Source: Schizochytrium sp. TIO01 (taxonomy: Eukaryota > Sar > Bigyra > Thraustochytrida > Thraustochytriidae). From it: a stretch of DNA of 64,000 nt. Under the pieces are notes generated by a model. That model did no database searches. It was given only the letters and a program-made list of their open reading frames with translations, and had not been told where the DNA came from. Shown here piece by piece: positions 38,988 to 51,334 of this stretch (positions are counted from its first letter, which is position 1; the number at the start of each line of letters is the position of its first letter). The stretch spans positions 3,237,148 through 3,301,147 of the forward strand of contig SMSO01000014.1 in the NCBI GenBank assembly GCA_004764695.1. The letters run 5' to 3'. Both the position numbers and the translations under genes were made by a program.

Positions 38988-41084
38988 GTTGTTTGTAGTG
39001 GCTGAGTTCGTTCTTGACTGATGACTTAATCTGAAGTTATATCAGGGTCGAACTGCTCACTTGCCTCGTAAGTATCCTTTCTACTGGTTATCGAGAGACC
39101 CCAGCTTCACTTCTTAGCCTCTTCAGTTTTGCGTCGCTGTATCAAATCACAACTGTTCTGGCCTGACCAGAGGTGGCCTTGGTCGTTGCTCTGTTGGTGT
39201 TTCTCAACTTTGTGCAACTAACGACCTGAGTCTGCAGAACGCAAATTAAATTGCGCAACTCATTTTAAAGATATTATTTAGACCTATTTATATTATTAAA
39301 TGGTTTATACTATCAAAATGGATAACACTAGCGCTTTTGCATATATTCATTTTTACATTTTCGTTATACTGCTCATTAAAGCCTTGAAACGTGAAACAAA
39401 GGCTGGGAAGAATTCAGAACGGATACTCATGAAGGATCGAGCAAGCAATTTTGCAGATAGCGATAGCATAGTTAAACTCCACCTCTAAAGATACCAGTAA
39501 TGTTGTATTTGGTGAAAAGTGATGGCGAAACTGACAACAGTTGACTAGAGGTCGCTCCAAATAAAAACGAAGGTGAGTGTCAGCTGATTACGATCGACCA
39601 CTTTACGTCTCGTTCGAAAAATAGAATATATATATATTTTTATATTTTTTCTGTAAATAAAATATGGGATTTGGAAGCTTGAAAAGGTTGCCGTACACTC
39701 CAAGCAACAAGACCCATATGCCTGCAAGAGTGACAAGCGGATTACAAGCGACCAATATACTATCTCATGACATCACCACAGAACTATTGTCACCCGCCAA
39801 AATTCGCTTCCTGGGTGACAAAGAGAATACCAATGCCGAGTATCATAATCCTTCGATGTAAATTTCTGCAAGGGTGAACAATAGCCTTCATCATCTTCAC
39901 GTAGTTCATCAAGGTTTCTGTCTCTTTTTCTTTTCTGTTTTTCAGGCGCAGGTGCTGTGATAAAAGCTCAGAGTTATTTAATAGGGCAATACAGCCTGCA
40001 GCTTGTGGGAGAAACCATAGGTGTTTCTGCCGTGACCAGGGAATGCCTCTTCAAGGTACAATTTAGATACCAAGTATCTTAGGATTCTCTTCCCACATTC
40101 GCAATAGCATGACAGTGCTTATCACTTATGTTTCAGAGCTCTAAAGATGTACACTGTTCTCTGGTACCGTAATGAAAACTACTATGAACACTGAACAGAT
40201 CCGTATGTGATAGCATAGACTCTTTTCTTTTTCCTTTTTAAAGTTCCCGTACTTCTCGTATCTGTTGATCTGAATGTTTTGATCTTTGCTCTTCAATTTG
40301 TTTGTCTGGCCCCAATTGGCAATACTAGTATCATTCAAGTTCCATTTTTGGGCCTCTCAGAGGTCACCACTTCGTGCTTTGACCCCCATTTAAAATGAAA
40401 CATTTGTTATCAAGGTTACATAGTGTTTTTTTGAGAATGAAAGTTAAAGTACTTTGAAACGAGAGTTCATTTCCTTGCCCTCCAGGGCATAATAGCCATA
40501 AATGTTTTCATTCATATGTGGGAGCAACCATCTACCTCAATTTAGCTTACTGTGGAATATCCTTTCGTCTTTTGTCTTGGGGTGTTTGTTCACTGACACT
40601 AGGCTCCAAGTTACGTTTGCAGCTTCAGAGAGAACATTTCTGTGATAATCAAGCAATACATGTAGGACATTATATTATTTTTCTACCCATGACAAGCACT
40701 TTGAATATGCTGGCTGTTCACATTGGAAGTTGCTACCGAGGAAACTGGCATAATTTTAATCTACTTGTAAATCATGAAAGATGTGGGTATGCTTTACCAA
40801 CATTTGACGTGTCATGGTGATCAAGTATGTTTTTGACCAATCAATCCTATTTTGGCATAAGGTGTCTTCTATTATATTTTTATGCATGTTTGACGAATAC
40901 CTATGGTAGTAAGAGAGCTAGCCAGCACTTTGAACTGCCGGGCAACTTATCGGAAAGCTCAGAATACCTCAGCTATACACGAATTGATCAAGAATATGCA
41001 AATCTTCCACTCTCATGACAAAAACGAAGAGCAACCTTACACGCCTGATAAATATTAGTTTGAAACTAATACAGGTTAATATCT
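38988..41084. other. gene-free DNA between the 476-aa gene and repeat copy B
   Basis: Short frames only (such as 40518-40820 on the plus strand), none with recognisable content. AT-rich, with no simple repeats. Nothing else seen. Confidence 0.55.
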
Positions 41085-41500
41085 TTGCAGATGCTGAGAT
41101 CTCCAGTCGAAGGAACTAGTGGACAAGATATTGCTAGAGTTCTTAGTGTCCCTTTATGAAACCCCAGTAGAATAAGGTTTACAATAGAGCAAAAATAAGC
41201 AGCCAGATTCATGTGGCTGCCGGAGCCAAGAACTAGAAGCGTAAATACACAGTACCTACATCCAAGCATGGTGTAAGTTAAATCGATGGTTGTCGAGGTT
41301 AAATTAACCGAACCCCATCGATTATCTCTAACAACTTTCAAGAATGTCTTAATCTCCTTAATTACTACATGAATCCATCTGTCCTGGAAAAGAAATTCCA
41401 GGACAGCGGTTCGTTAACTCTTGAATCAAGCTCCTTACCTTCATCTTTACAGTCAACCTCAAGCTAATCAGAATCATCTTTCAGCAGCAGATGCTAGCTT
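41085..41500 (-). repeat. dispersed ~420 bp repeat, copy B (minus orientation), with hairpin
   Basis: Reverse-complement counterpart of 34262-34682. The hairpin CTGTCCTGGAA...TTCCAGGACAG (41383-41410) is an 11-base perfect stem, better preserved than in copy A. A minus-strand frame of 91 residues (41066-41341) lies within it, hydrophobic in places, but is not intact in the other copies. Confidence 0.75.
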
Positions 41501-41559
41501 CGGCCAAGCTATCGACCTACATATGAGGTCAGTTCGAGAGATAAATCTAGTCAGCTAGA

Positions 41560-41940
41560 GTTTTGAGGAAGGCTTCGAGAAGGCTGGTTTCAAGAGTTCG
41601 CAAGTTGCTGTCTTTGGGATTTGAATTCTAGGGCATACTTATTCATGTAGTAATTAGGAGACTGAAGCAGTCTTGCATTGTATTAGGCAGAATTAACGGG
41701 GCTGAGTTATCTCATCTCTTCAACCATCAATTCAAGTAACACCATACTTGATCCTAGGCGTAGTACCGATTCTTGACTTCTTAACCGTACAAGTCTGGTT
41801 GTCTAGTTCTACTCTATTGCAAGCCCAATATTCCTAAGGTCTTTACACAGGAACGCCAAGATCTGTAGCATGCATGCACTCTCCGCTAGTTTATTCGATT
41901 GGGAATTTCAGCAAGGATGTAGTTGGGATCGATGTCAAAT
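41560..41940 (+). repeat. dispersed ~420 bp repeat, copy C (plus orientation), diverged
   Basis: A more diverged third copy, inverted relative to copy B and only ~60 bases from it, so B and C form a foldback pair. Recognisable by the TTCATGTAGTAATTAG block (41641-41656), the CAACCATCAATTCAAG block (41739-41754) and the region around 41815-41920. The hairpin is degraded (41610-41637). Confidence 0.6.
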
Positions 41941-43203
41941 ATATTTAAGTTGTTCTTTACGTATCAAAAGTGGTTGATGCGACCGCCGAGATGACCCAAC
42001 AAGGGATCATGTAGACAAGATACTAGTAGATTTCTGGAAACACTATTCCTAGCCATAAACTATTCAACGTTGTACATGTTAAGAATTGGACTTTCAAAAA
42101 ACAAAGAAGTGAGGCTAGGGAAACTCAAGAGTGAAAGTGCAATAAATAACAGAACGAATATTTCAGGGCAGAGTCGAATCAATAGATGAGGAAATGCCAT
42201 TATTCAATCGTTTGGGTTCTGTCTAATATACATAAACTCTGTCTTAGTTTTTTAGCCTTCATATTAGTGAGGCATTCAATTCCAAGGACAGAAGGCCCTA
42301 ACTCTAGAGATCAAAGGTTTTCCATGCGGTCTTAAGTTTTTATGAAGGTTTTTCAATTCTATTTAATTCAAATGGCTTGTGTGATAGTTTAAAATCTAAT
42401 ATGAGTTCCTCCGCATTGTAACTTCTCTTCTTCTAGGTGAACAGTTTGCCAACTTTGAAAGTAAAAATTACAAAACCTCTTGAAGACCAATATCAAGCCT
42501 TTGCAGCTTATGCTCATCTTGCCAGTTAGTCATGCTCTAGCGGACTAAAGAGGATTTTTACAATACCACATACAACAACCTAATGCATGTTTAAGCGCTT
42601 TTGGACTTACAAGACTTCCTGTAGTATCATGTTCACAAAATTAGTAATTTTATGATCTCTTTAGGCAGTTAAAATTGGAAGTGGCCTTTGGCTGTGTTTA
42701 CTTGAATGCAATTTGTAAAACCCCAAGCTAGCGGCACTTGATCATGTAAAAGTCCTGTGACGATTGAGCTCATCTCATTTTTGATATCTTGTGTGCGAGA
42801 GGCCTAAATGCTCGTCAGTCTTCGTGCTTCAAACATCCTCGCAGCTAAATCAACTTGCTTATTTCTTATTTTGTTTCTACCGTTAGTCATGCTTGAGATT
42901 GGTGAGATAATAGCCTTGGTTTGACCTCTTGGAGCTTGGTACACTATTTAACATGGATATGTATGACACAATCACTTCAAATTCGTTGAACTCAGACTGC
43001 GTGGCTGTGAGAAAATGCTAAAGGTTAAAGGCAAATAAGCAAAATTAAATCTGTAGAGTCTCCACTAGTTTTCACACAAACGTCAATTCGACGTTCTCAC
43101 GTGCATTTCGGGTATCACTGGAAAAAAATCCTTGAGGAAAAGTTAAGAATATGATTGATCAATATGTTTCGAGATGAAAAAAATGGTGGAAGCTAACCTT
43201 GTT
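41941..43203. other. gene-free AT-rich DNA
   Basis: About 1.26 kb downstream of the Q-rich gene. No frame of note, no simple repeats, nothing recognised. Confidence 0.55.
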
Positions 43204-45222
43204 TCACTGATACGATGACTTACGAACTTGATTAGAGTTGAAGTACATCTGGGAAGAACTATTTCCCCGTTGTTTAGCATTCTCATCGGTCATTGGGACG
43301 CTCAAAAATTGGGAATGAGGGGTGTCGTCAGACAACCCCTCCACCTGGGAGAATTGGCTTTGTAAAATCAAGGTGTTGGTATTTAAGGAGGAAGCCCGCG
43401 GGGCGAGGTTGGCCACATAATTAGAGCGGACTTCTCGCTCTCCGTGCAGATTGCCCATGGACTCCTTTTGCAGAGGAGATCCCATGCGCCGATCAGGTAC
43501 TGCACGGTTTTGCTGCAGCGATGGCTGTTGTTGCTGCTGCTGAATAAAGTGTACCGAATTAGGTTGATTACCCTGGAACTGTTGTTGAAGCTGGAATGAC
43601 TGGTGTTGTTGCTGGAGGTGAGAGGAAAACTGGGTCATCATAGATGGAACTATTTGGTGTTGTGGTTGCTGTTGCTGTTGAAGCTGCATCAGCATGCGTA
43701 AAATCTCTGAGGCAGATGCTTCTTGCTGCTGCATTTGAGTTGCTCGCGCCTGCTGCAGGTGTGCCTGATGATAGAACCTGTTGATAACGTCAAGAGGAAT
43801 TCCTGGAACATTAAGACCGTTTTGGGCTGCTAGAAGGTCTTGTGAAGAGGTATTTTGGCCGTCGCCAACGCGAGACTGAGTAACGTGCGATGGTAATTGC
43901 AGTGCAGGAGACGGCATGGGAGAAGATGAAGACACTCGTGCTCGCTTGTTTGAGACTAATGTCTCTAGCGCAGATTGAGCAGAGATTGAGCTATCAGATT
44001 GCGAATCATGGCCAGACGAAATGTTACGTTTTAAGGTATGCCCGGATGACCTGGGAACAGAGGTCTGCATACCAGAGGGTAGAATTGTTGGCATTTGAGG
44101 AAACGAAGGGTGTGCTGCCTGGCTAGGAGCAAGGGGGCGTGCGGTCGGCGGCAATCGTTGAGAATGAATATCCATGGAGTACCTTGCATCATGAGAGGGT
44201 TCTGTGCGGATAGAAGAAGTTGCTGTTGACGCCTGTGAGTAAGCTGAATGGCGACGCGCCGAGGGTTTCGTTAACTTTGCCGCCTTTGGCTTAGGTTGCT
44301 TCGTCACCTTTGTAGCAGATTGAAGACCTGTAGTGATCTGGCTCCCCTTTGATTGGTTGGCAGGTGTTGCAGAGTGAACAGAGGAAACTGAGGAGGATGA
44401 GGACACAGACCTCTTTGGCATTGATTTTGAGGTTTCCGTGTCACTACCCCCTACAGAAGATGCGTCGGCATTATCCCCTGTTGATCGACCGGAACCGCGT
44501 TGGCGGCGACGGCTGCAAAAAACTTTAAAAGGTGTAGACTCAGTGTAGCCAACACAACGCACGAGGCCTTCTCCTCCAGGCAGTTCTTGAAAGATATAGG
44601 CGCGAAGGACATGAAAGAAGTTACAGGTATGAACACTTGAAGGCCAGCCATAGTGCCAGCCTTGGCGACTTCTGTTAAACTGAAATCCGAAGGCAGTGCG
44701 GTCACCGGGGATCCAAGGAAGGCTTGGATTACCCCGTCCTCGCTCCTTACTGGTCTTGATTGCTGCAAGTTTCATGACTTCTCCGATTTTGACTTCTTGT
44801 GCTTCATTTGCCAAGCCAAATATCGCCCATGCATGATATTTTGCAGGCATAGTAGTTGGCTCAGTGTTAACATAGATATCGACGACAGTACCGCAGAAGC
44901 CATGTGCAACATGGCCTCGGCCAGTGTCGCAGCTAGGGAAGCATCGAAGATTTTTCTGGCCGGTGTCCTTGTTGTTGCGTTGGTATTTCTTTGCCAATTT
45001 GGTAATAAATCCACAGTTGACTTGTGCAGACATACTCTGGTTTGACCAGAGGGCACTAGAATTGCCCTTTGTGAGAAAGCTTTGGTTGAGGTTAGAGATG
45101 TTGAAGCTGGATGTGGGCCACACGAGCCGATCAGTCAGTGGTTGGGGTGGTTGATAAGCTTCAAACCCTGCTGCAGTAAGAAGTTGACTTGGCGTATCCA
45201 CGAGAATGCCGATATTCCGCAT
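43204..45222 (-). CDS. Q-rich, probably nuclear protein of unknown family, 672 aa
   Basis: Residues about 60-242 look like a folded domain with conserved-type Cys, Trp and His residues (C70, C94, C98, H104, C110, W132, W189, W193, H198, C200), ending in a segment S-T-P-F-K-V-F-C-S-R-R-R-Q-R that has the look of a basic DNA- or nucleic-acid-binding edge. The remaining ~430 residues are low complexity: Ser/Thr-rich with basic patches (245-440), then Gln-rich (about 500-600) encoded by CAG/CAA runs, then Asn/Ser-rich. This layout is typical of transcription regulators, but I cannot name a family. The ATG start at 45222 is reasonable. The last codons contain GTAAGT in sense orientation (about 43218), so a 3' exon is possible. 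Confidence 0.65.
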   Translation of the reverse strand: MRNIGILVDTPSQLLTAAGFEAYQPPQPLTDRLVWPTSSFNISNLNQSFLTKGNSSALWSNQSMSAQVNCGFITKLAKKYQRNNKDTGQKNLRCFPSCDTGRGHVAHGFCGTVVDIYVNTEPTTMPAKYHAWAIFGLANEAQEVKIGEVMKLAAIKTSKERGRGNPSLPWIPGDRTAFGFQFNRSRQGWHYGWPSSVHTCNFFHVLRAYIFQELPGGEGLVRCVGYTESTPFKVFCSRRRQRGSGRSTGDNADASSVGGSDTETSKSMPKRSVSSSSSVSSVHSATPANQSKGSQITTGLQSATKVTKQPKPKAAKLTKPSARRHSAYSQASTATSSIRTEPSHDARYSMDIHSQRLPPTARPLAPSQAAHPSFPQMPTILPSGMQTSVPRSSGHTLKRNISSGHDSQSDSSISAQSALETLVSNKRARVSSSSPMPSPALQLPSHVTQSRVGDGQNTSSQDLLAAQNGLNVPGIPLDVINRFYHQAHLQQARATQMQQQEASASEILRMLMQLQQQQQPQHQIVPSMMTQFSSHLQQQHQSFQLQQQFQGNQPNSVHFIQQQQQQPSLQQNRAVPDRRMGSPLQKESMGNLHGEREVRSNYVANLAPRASSLNTNTLILQSQFSQVEGLSDDTPHSQFLSVPMTDENAKQRGNSSSQMYFNSNQVRKSSYQ

Positions 45223-47612
45223 GAAAGAAGCGGCCCGAGGCCTGTAAGTCTATGCTTTCTTTCTTTCGCTTGCTAACAGGTATGCCTGGCAATATCAACT
45301 CTTCTCTTGCTCTTGCCAATTGGCAAAAAGTGCTGATTAATCTATCGTGTATGAAGAAAGAAAACAAGGTGCACGTTTGTTTGAGAAATTCTTTGGTGTG
45401 GCGATCGATGCGAGGTTTGGGGTTTGCTGTTGTGGAAATTCGAAAGTCAATGAAGCAGCGAAATTGATGAGAGTTTGACTGGAGTATGAAATGAACTCTT
45501 CTTTGTCCTAAACGTAATTTAGCAGGACAGTATTGGGCTGAGCGTGTGCTCAGTTTGCTCAAGTCACAATGCGGGGCGCGCTCCACGTTAGAAGGTTCAC
45601 AGAAAATGTCCCGTGTGACCGTGATATGATTTCTGCGTGTAGTTACACGTGTATAAAGAAGAGGAAAAAAAGTTAGTCAGGCCTGCACAGCCGCAAATGT
45701 TAGCTTATTGTCTCCCCGATGAAGGCCCCGTTATAACGTAATGTCCCGTGAGACACTGACCCGTTTACCTGCACGAGCTCTGCAAAGTAGATTCCAGGGA
45801 CGGACCTGACTACGGATGCTTTCGTGGCTCGTGCACTGGAATCCCGGTCGCGTGGATGGTTTCCTCTTAAACTACTTGTCTTCGATCTCTGTGTGAATGA
45901 TGAGATAGATTTGTAATTATATAAATTCCCTCACTCCACGAAAAGCAGCAAGTTGAATGTTGTAGCAATTTTCGTCACAGGGAGGTCAGCGCAAGACTTC
46001 TACGTTCGTTGTTGAGTTGTTCTGTCGGCACGCGCGCCCCGTGGCGAAGTGGCAAGGGTTCCTCTCTCCAAGTTAGAGGTTTGGCGTCTCCTTTGTGAAG
46101 GTCTACACTATACAAAAGCCTTTGGGTTCTTTCCCTTCCTTTAATGTTGCTATGCTAGCTAGCTAAGCGGCAGTTCTTCTGCAATAACTATTGCAAAGTT
46201 CGTCCAGGGGTCGCAGAGATTGCTGGCAATGGTTGGGAGCAGGCGATCAAGTATTGATTGAAGCCGCTGCTGCTCCACTAGACGAATTAAATTGCTGGCA
46301 CGATTTCCTATCTATATATGATTGAGGATTGAAAATGTCACTCAATTATTTGCAAAAATCAGAGAATGAATTTGAAAAGCAAATAAGAAGAACCTCAACA
46401 GATCCGAATCACAAAAGCCCAAACAGATCCTGGAGAGCCTCTGTTAGCTTCGCGCCTCTGCCACCGCCAACACTGCCTGTGCAGCCGCTCAGCTGGTGGC
46501 GGTGCCTGGACTATGGCGTGCGGTCCTGCACTTGGGTTATTGCTGCTGACTGAGAACAAACCGCTCACTTACTCATCCATTCACTGACAAGCAAACAAAT
46601 AATAAAAATATTCTTTCACTCAATTGGCTCGAGGAGAGAATTATTATTATTATATTGTTCTTATTCAGTTTTTTGGAATTGTTATAATAGAGAGTTATTA
46701 TGTCCAAAAAGAGAGAAACTAGAAAGAAACATGAATGAGGAAGTAAGGCGCCAGAAGAATGAATGAAATACAATAAAAAGAAGCCTTCTTTTCAACATAA
46801 GCTTTTGCTCTCCTCGTGGAAGCAGGAGCATGTTTGCCTCCTTTTTGTTGCTCCTCTTTGCTTCCTTTCCTACTTCTAGTTTCCTTCCAACTTGTGATTC
46901 TCATTTTCATTTCATTTTCAAATCACGTTTCCTCTTTTCTCCTTTCAATTTGTACTTTTTTTCTTCTTTCAATAGTGAGCGGGTTCCCTTTCCCTTTTCT
47001 CTACCATCTCCACATCCCAACTACTCGATCATTTATCTCTTTCGATATAAAAGTCTTGAAAACTAGTAGTAGTTTCTTCTTTTGAGTAGAGAAAAAAGGA
47101 GGAGAGGGAAAGTAAGAAAGTTTTCCAGTTCTCTGAAGAAAAAAGAAAGCCACAAATAGAGAGCAAAAGCCACTTTTCTTTCAAAGTTCTCTCCCTCCAC
47201 CATATATGCCCCATATTATTATTTCAGAGCGATGAAATCACAAGCAAAGCAAGGAAGCAAAAGAAGGGCAGAAGCAGAAGAGAGATCGAGAGAGCTCTAC
47301 TTCTTGTGCTATCGAGATGAGATGATATCAATCAGCACAAAGTCCACGCACGCTCAGCATCGCAATATATGAACAGAATCAGAAGCCATCCACACGACGT
47401 CAGGGAGGCAGGCAGCCAGCCAGCCTCGTCCACGCCCATCAATCCCTCGAGTATACGTGTGTCGCTTCGCGCAGCGACAGAGAGAGCGAGAGATAGACAG
47501 AAGGAGAAGAAGGAATTCCACGCCTGGCTAGTTGTTGGCCAGCTAATAAATAATAATGAAGAGCCACCAAATTCATGCAAGGGAGACAATAATCGTACGC
47601 ATCCAAATGAAA

Positions 47613-47637
47613 ACCCAACCAACCAACCAACCAACCA
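47613..47637. repeat. AACC tetranucleotide array
   Basis: Five to six tandem CCAA units in gene-free DNA. Confidence 0.9.
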
Positions 47638-50600
47638 AAACAAACAGTGCTTTGATCGCTGCTCCAAACCAAATGTACTGTTTGCTGCTCCGCACTTACT
47701 TACCTGACACGGTACCTCTGTCCGTATGCGCTTATATGTAGTAGAATCAATGACAGATCGATCGATCAGTCTATTCTGATACAAGTATGAAAGTATGAAT
47801 GAATGTATGTAGAAGGAGGACCAGACCAGACCAAATGGAGGGCTAGGCCTCCTTAGGCTCTTCCTAGCTCGCTCTGCCAAACGGAGCAGCCGCCGCACGG
47901 ATGCTCCATTTAAGGTTTTGCTTTCGCTCCAGTCCTCGCCAGAGCCGCCTTCAGCTAGGTGTTCTTTCGTTCCCTTTGGGTGTTATTGGGTGTATAGGTT
48001 GCCCTATCTATGGTTCTTCCCGCGGGAAGAACACCGGTGTGAGTGAGTATCGATCATAGATAGTACCTATGCTTCCTCATGAACTCTGAGCAGTTGACAG
48101 CGAGCAAAAAGGCTTTTGCAAACGCGAGGTCTACGGAAACAGGACAATAGACGCCGATGGGGACAGAGAGCTGATTCATTGCCGCTCGCGTGAGCCTTCC
48201 TCAACTCATTGCTTGCTTTCAATTGCTTTTGATTGCTTGACACACTCATTCATTCCTACATTCTTAAGTAGCAGGTGCTAGTGGTATCAGTAGGACTGAG
48301 CCTTTCTTTTCTAGGCGACACATGAGCGAAGAACGCGAGCCAAAATAGACAGACTTATGCAGACCTCTAATACTCACTCCCTTATAAGAATATGGAAAGC
48401 AACTTTTATCAAGTTTGCAAGTAAGAAAGAAGGTAATAAACATCACATTAATGAAGGCTCATCGTCGCGAAAGTCGCGAGATACTTCAGGTTCGAATGAA
48501 TGTATAAATTCATTATTTCAATAAGTTTGAACACTTTAAAAGCAGGGACAGCACGTTGTTGATGAATAGGTTGGTAAATCATCAACAAATATGTGCGATG
48601 CTCTGTCATTTTTCAAATTTTGAATCATGGTGCTTGCTGATCACAATATGCTTTTACTTTATTCATTCATTCATTCGTTCATTCAATTATGAATGAGAGC
48701 AGATGGACGCACAACAAGAACTCAGAGTCATCTCTCTGATGAGAATGGTAAGGGAATGAGTGAAGGAGGGAGTGAATGAGTGGGTGAGACTCTGAGGACA
48801 ACAACCATCCACAATGGAGGCTGGAGTTATCCTTTTCTTTACTAAATTAAAAAAAAAAAGAATTTCCAAGCAGACGATTATCTTCTTTTCTTCCACTTAC
48901 AACAGAGGGAAAAACATAAACTGGGGGAAATGAACTTCTATTGCTAAAAAAGCTTTCAACTTAAAAGAATGGTTTCGAACATGAAAAATATTTCTTTATA
49001 TTTTGGTATACCTAAAAAAGATAATATTTGCTCATACTTTTTCTATTTTTTCAGAGACACCAACAACTAGAATTTCCTGGAAACCCCTTTAGAATTTAAA
49101 TCATAGTTCCAGAAGCAGTTCGAAAAGTTAACCTCGTTCAAAGAAGAGGGACAATACTCGAAAGTCTCCAATGCCACAACAAATGAAATAAAACGTTTAT
49201 ACATTCAAAAGTTCAATGAAGCATAGTCTTAGTAGTGGCATTGGCAAGATCTATAAGTGATACAGGCTAGAAAACACTCCAATGACTTTGATATTTGCTG
49301 ACTTAAAAAAAAAAAAAGGAGCCATGCATGTCACGAATCAGGGTTCGCAGCAACTTCTAATTAAGCTCATATTATTGAAAAGAAAGAATGATCATAAAAA
49401 TACACTTCATCTCTTTTCAGGTTAAAAATAAGTTATAGTTAAATAAACTTTGGAAGCTTGAAACTAAAAAAGAAAAAAAAGCTTTTAACAGAGTCAATTC
49501 GATATTGTTCCTCTAGTTCTTTTCTTCCTCTTCTTTAGTAGAGGGTAATTTTAAATTATTATTAGTAAAGCCGGATTCGGAAGGAGACGCGGAGGGTTTG
49601 ATAGAAAGCAATGTCTTTGTTTGTTTGTTGTTTTGAGCACTTTAAATATAAAGAACTTTGAAGTGCCAATACTGTTCGCTTCCCTGGCCCGTGCCGTCTG
49701 GGATCTTTGTACCTCCTGTCGCTCTGTTGTTGCTCATAGTTGGTGCCATCTGTCTCTCCATCTATGATGCCCTTTGCGCCTAACTGACGTCGCTGCTTGT
49801 AAATAGGCCGTCTATGCCTGCCGCCTCTACCTCTGGAAGGGAGTACGTACCTATGTAGCGGTGTTGTTGGCCCTCTAGTCAAGTCGCTTCTTTTGTTTTC
49901 GCACGCGCAGAATGAACGGTTAAAGGATGGAACAAGTGAATTATTACTTCAATCAATTGACAGTATACGGTGAATATGCTGGGATAAACAGATAAATAGG
50001 CAACAGACAGTCTGATAAAAAGACCGACAGACAGACAAACAGACAGACATGCCTAAAGAATGCGTCGTAGGCAACAGACACTCAAAAAGAACTTTTCAGT
50101 TCTTTTAAAATAAAATATATCAAAAGAGGTGAGCATGACTCACTTTTGGAACAAATCAATCATTATTTTCATTAACAAACTCAGTAAATTCCAAACCAAA
50201 AAAGATAAGCACATATCGATGAAAGAAAGGAAATAGAAAGACCTTCCGAGACGTACAGGGGGGGTAAAATGCCTATAAATGCGATTTGAGGAGCATTTAA
50301 ACTAGTTTTTATTTTCCAAAAGCATGCCATGTGAGTCGAAAGAACGAACTTGAAAAGCGACCGAAGAAAAAAAAATTCAAGAGAAGCCTCAAATTACGAA
50401 CGAATGCTGTTAATGCATGGGTTCGAATGAGGTGTTGAGCGATGGCTGCTCAAATCTGGTGAGGTGAGTCCGGAAAGCCCCAGGAGAGTTAAAACATTGA
50501 GAGCTTTCGTTGTTGCACAAGAAAACTGCGTTTTTTTTGTTTTTGTTTTTTTCAATCCGGGCCTGTGAGTCCGCTGTAATATATACATAAATATAAATAA

Positions 50601-51310
50601 AATATTTGTATAATACATACTTCCATCCTCGAATCAACAGCTCATCGGTGGCCAAAAAAAATCAGTCGTGTCTTTTTTGTTTTCTTCATTTTATTAAAGT
50701 AGAGCTACACCTAAAATAAAGTAGAAAAAGAAAAGAAAAAGAAAAAGAGAACATGAGCATTGAAAGAAATATTTCTAATTTAGCAAAATGCAGTTCGAGA
50801 CTCGCCACAACTCTCATCATGCCTCACCATGATTGCCCTTAAAAAGAAGCACATGGCATTTTTCAAGGAGTTGTGTTTCCTTTGAAAAAACGACAACATT
50901 AAAATATGTTAAAAGTTTAAAAGTGCATACAGGATAAAGGAAAAAGAAGCGAAACAAGATGACCAGGCTTCATTTCCGTGCGTCTGACTTTCCTTGACGG
51001 GGCGAATGTTCGCGTGGAACTCGCACGAGGTCCGCGTTTTGAAAAGCCTCCGGTCTTTCCATCCTCAACCCATGTCACACGCACGCTCCTGAGTCTCTGC
51101 CTGAAGCAAAAATTTAGTGTGAGCTCGATGGACCCCGCATGGGCATATAGGGGCATATGCGATGTTCTCTTGTTCTCTTTTGAAACTTAAAAGAAGAAAG
51201 AAACCACTCCAATGCGAAAACAGCGTAACCCACAACTGCAGCAGATTTCGCATTTTATTTTATCATATTACTAATCATTTATTTAAACATTAAAATCGGT
51301 TTCCGAGTAC

Positions 51311-51334
51311 ACATGCATGCATGCATGCATGCAT
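51311..51334. repeat. CATG tetranucleotide array
   Basis: Six tandem CATG units; the unit is self-complementary, so the array could form a cruciform. A shorter array of the same unit lies at 9380-9396. Confidence 0.9.

Noticed and set aside
44451-45056. Several frames overlapping the Q-rich gene
   Set aside because: Shorter, antisense or out of phase, with no recognisable domain; the 672-residue frame is the better explanation.
46038-46120. tRNA-like A box (TGGCGAAGTGG) with a possible anticodon stem
   Set aside because: The anticodon loop would be nine bases, no matching B box lies at the right distance, and no acceptor stem forms.
50400-50480. TTCGAAC T-loop-like string on the minus strand
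   Set aside because: No A box or cloverleaf can be drawn around it.
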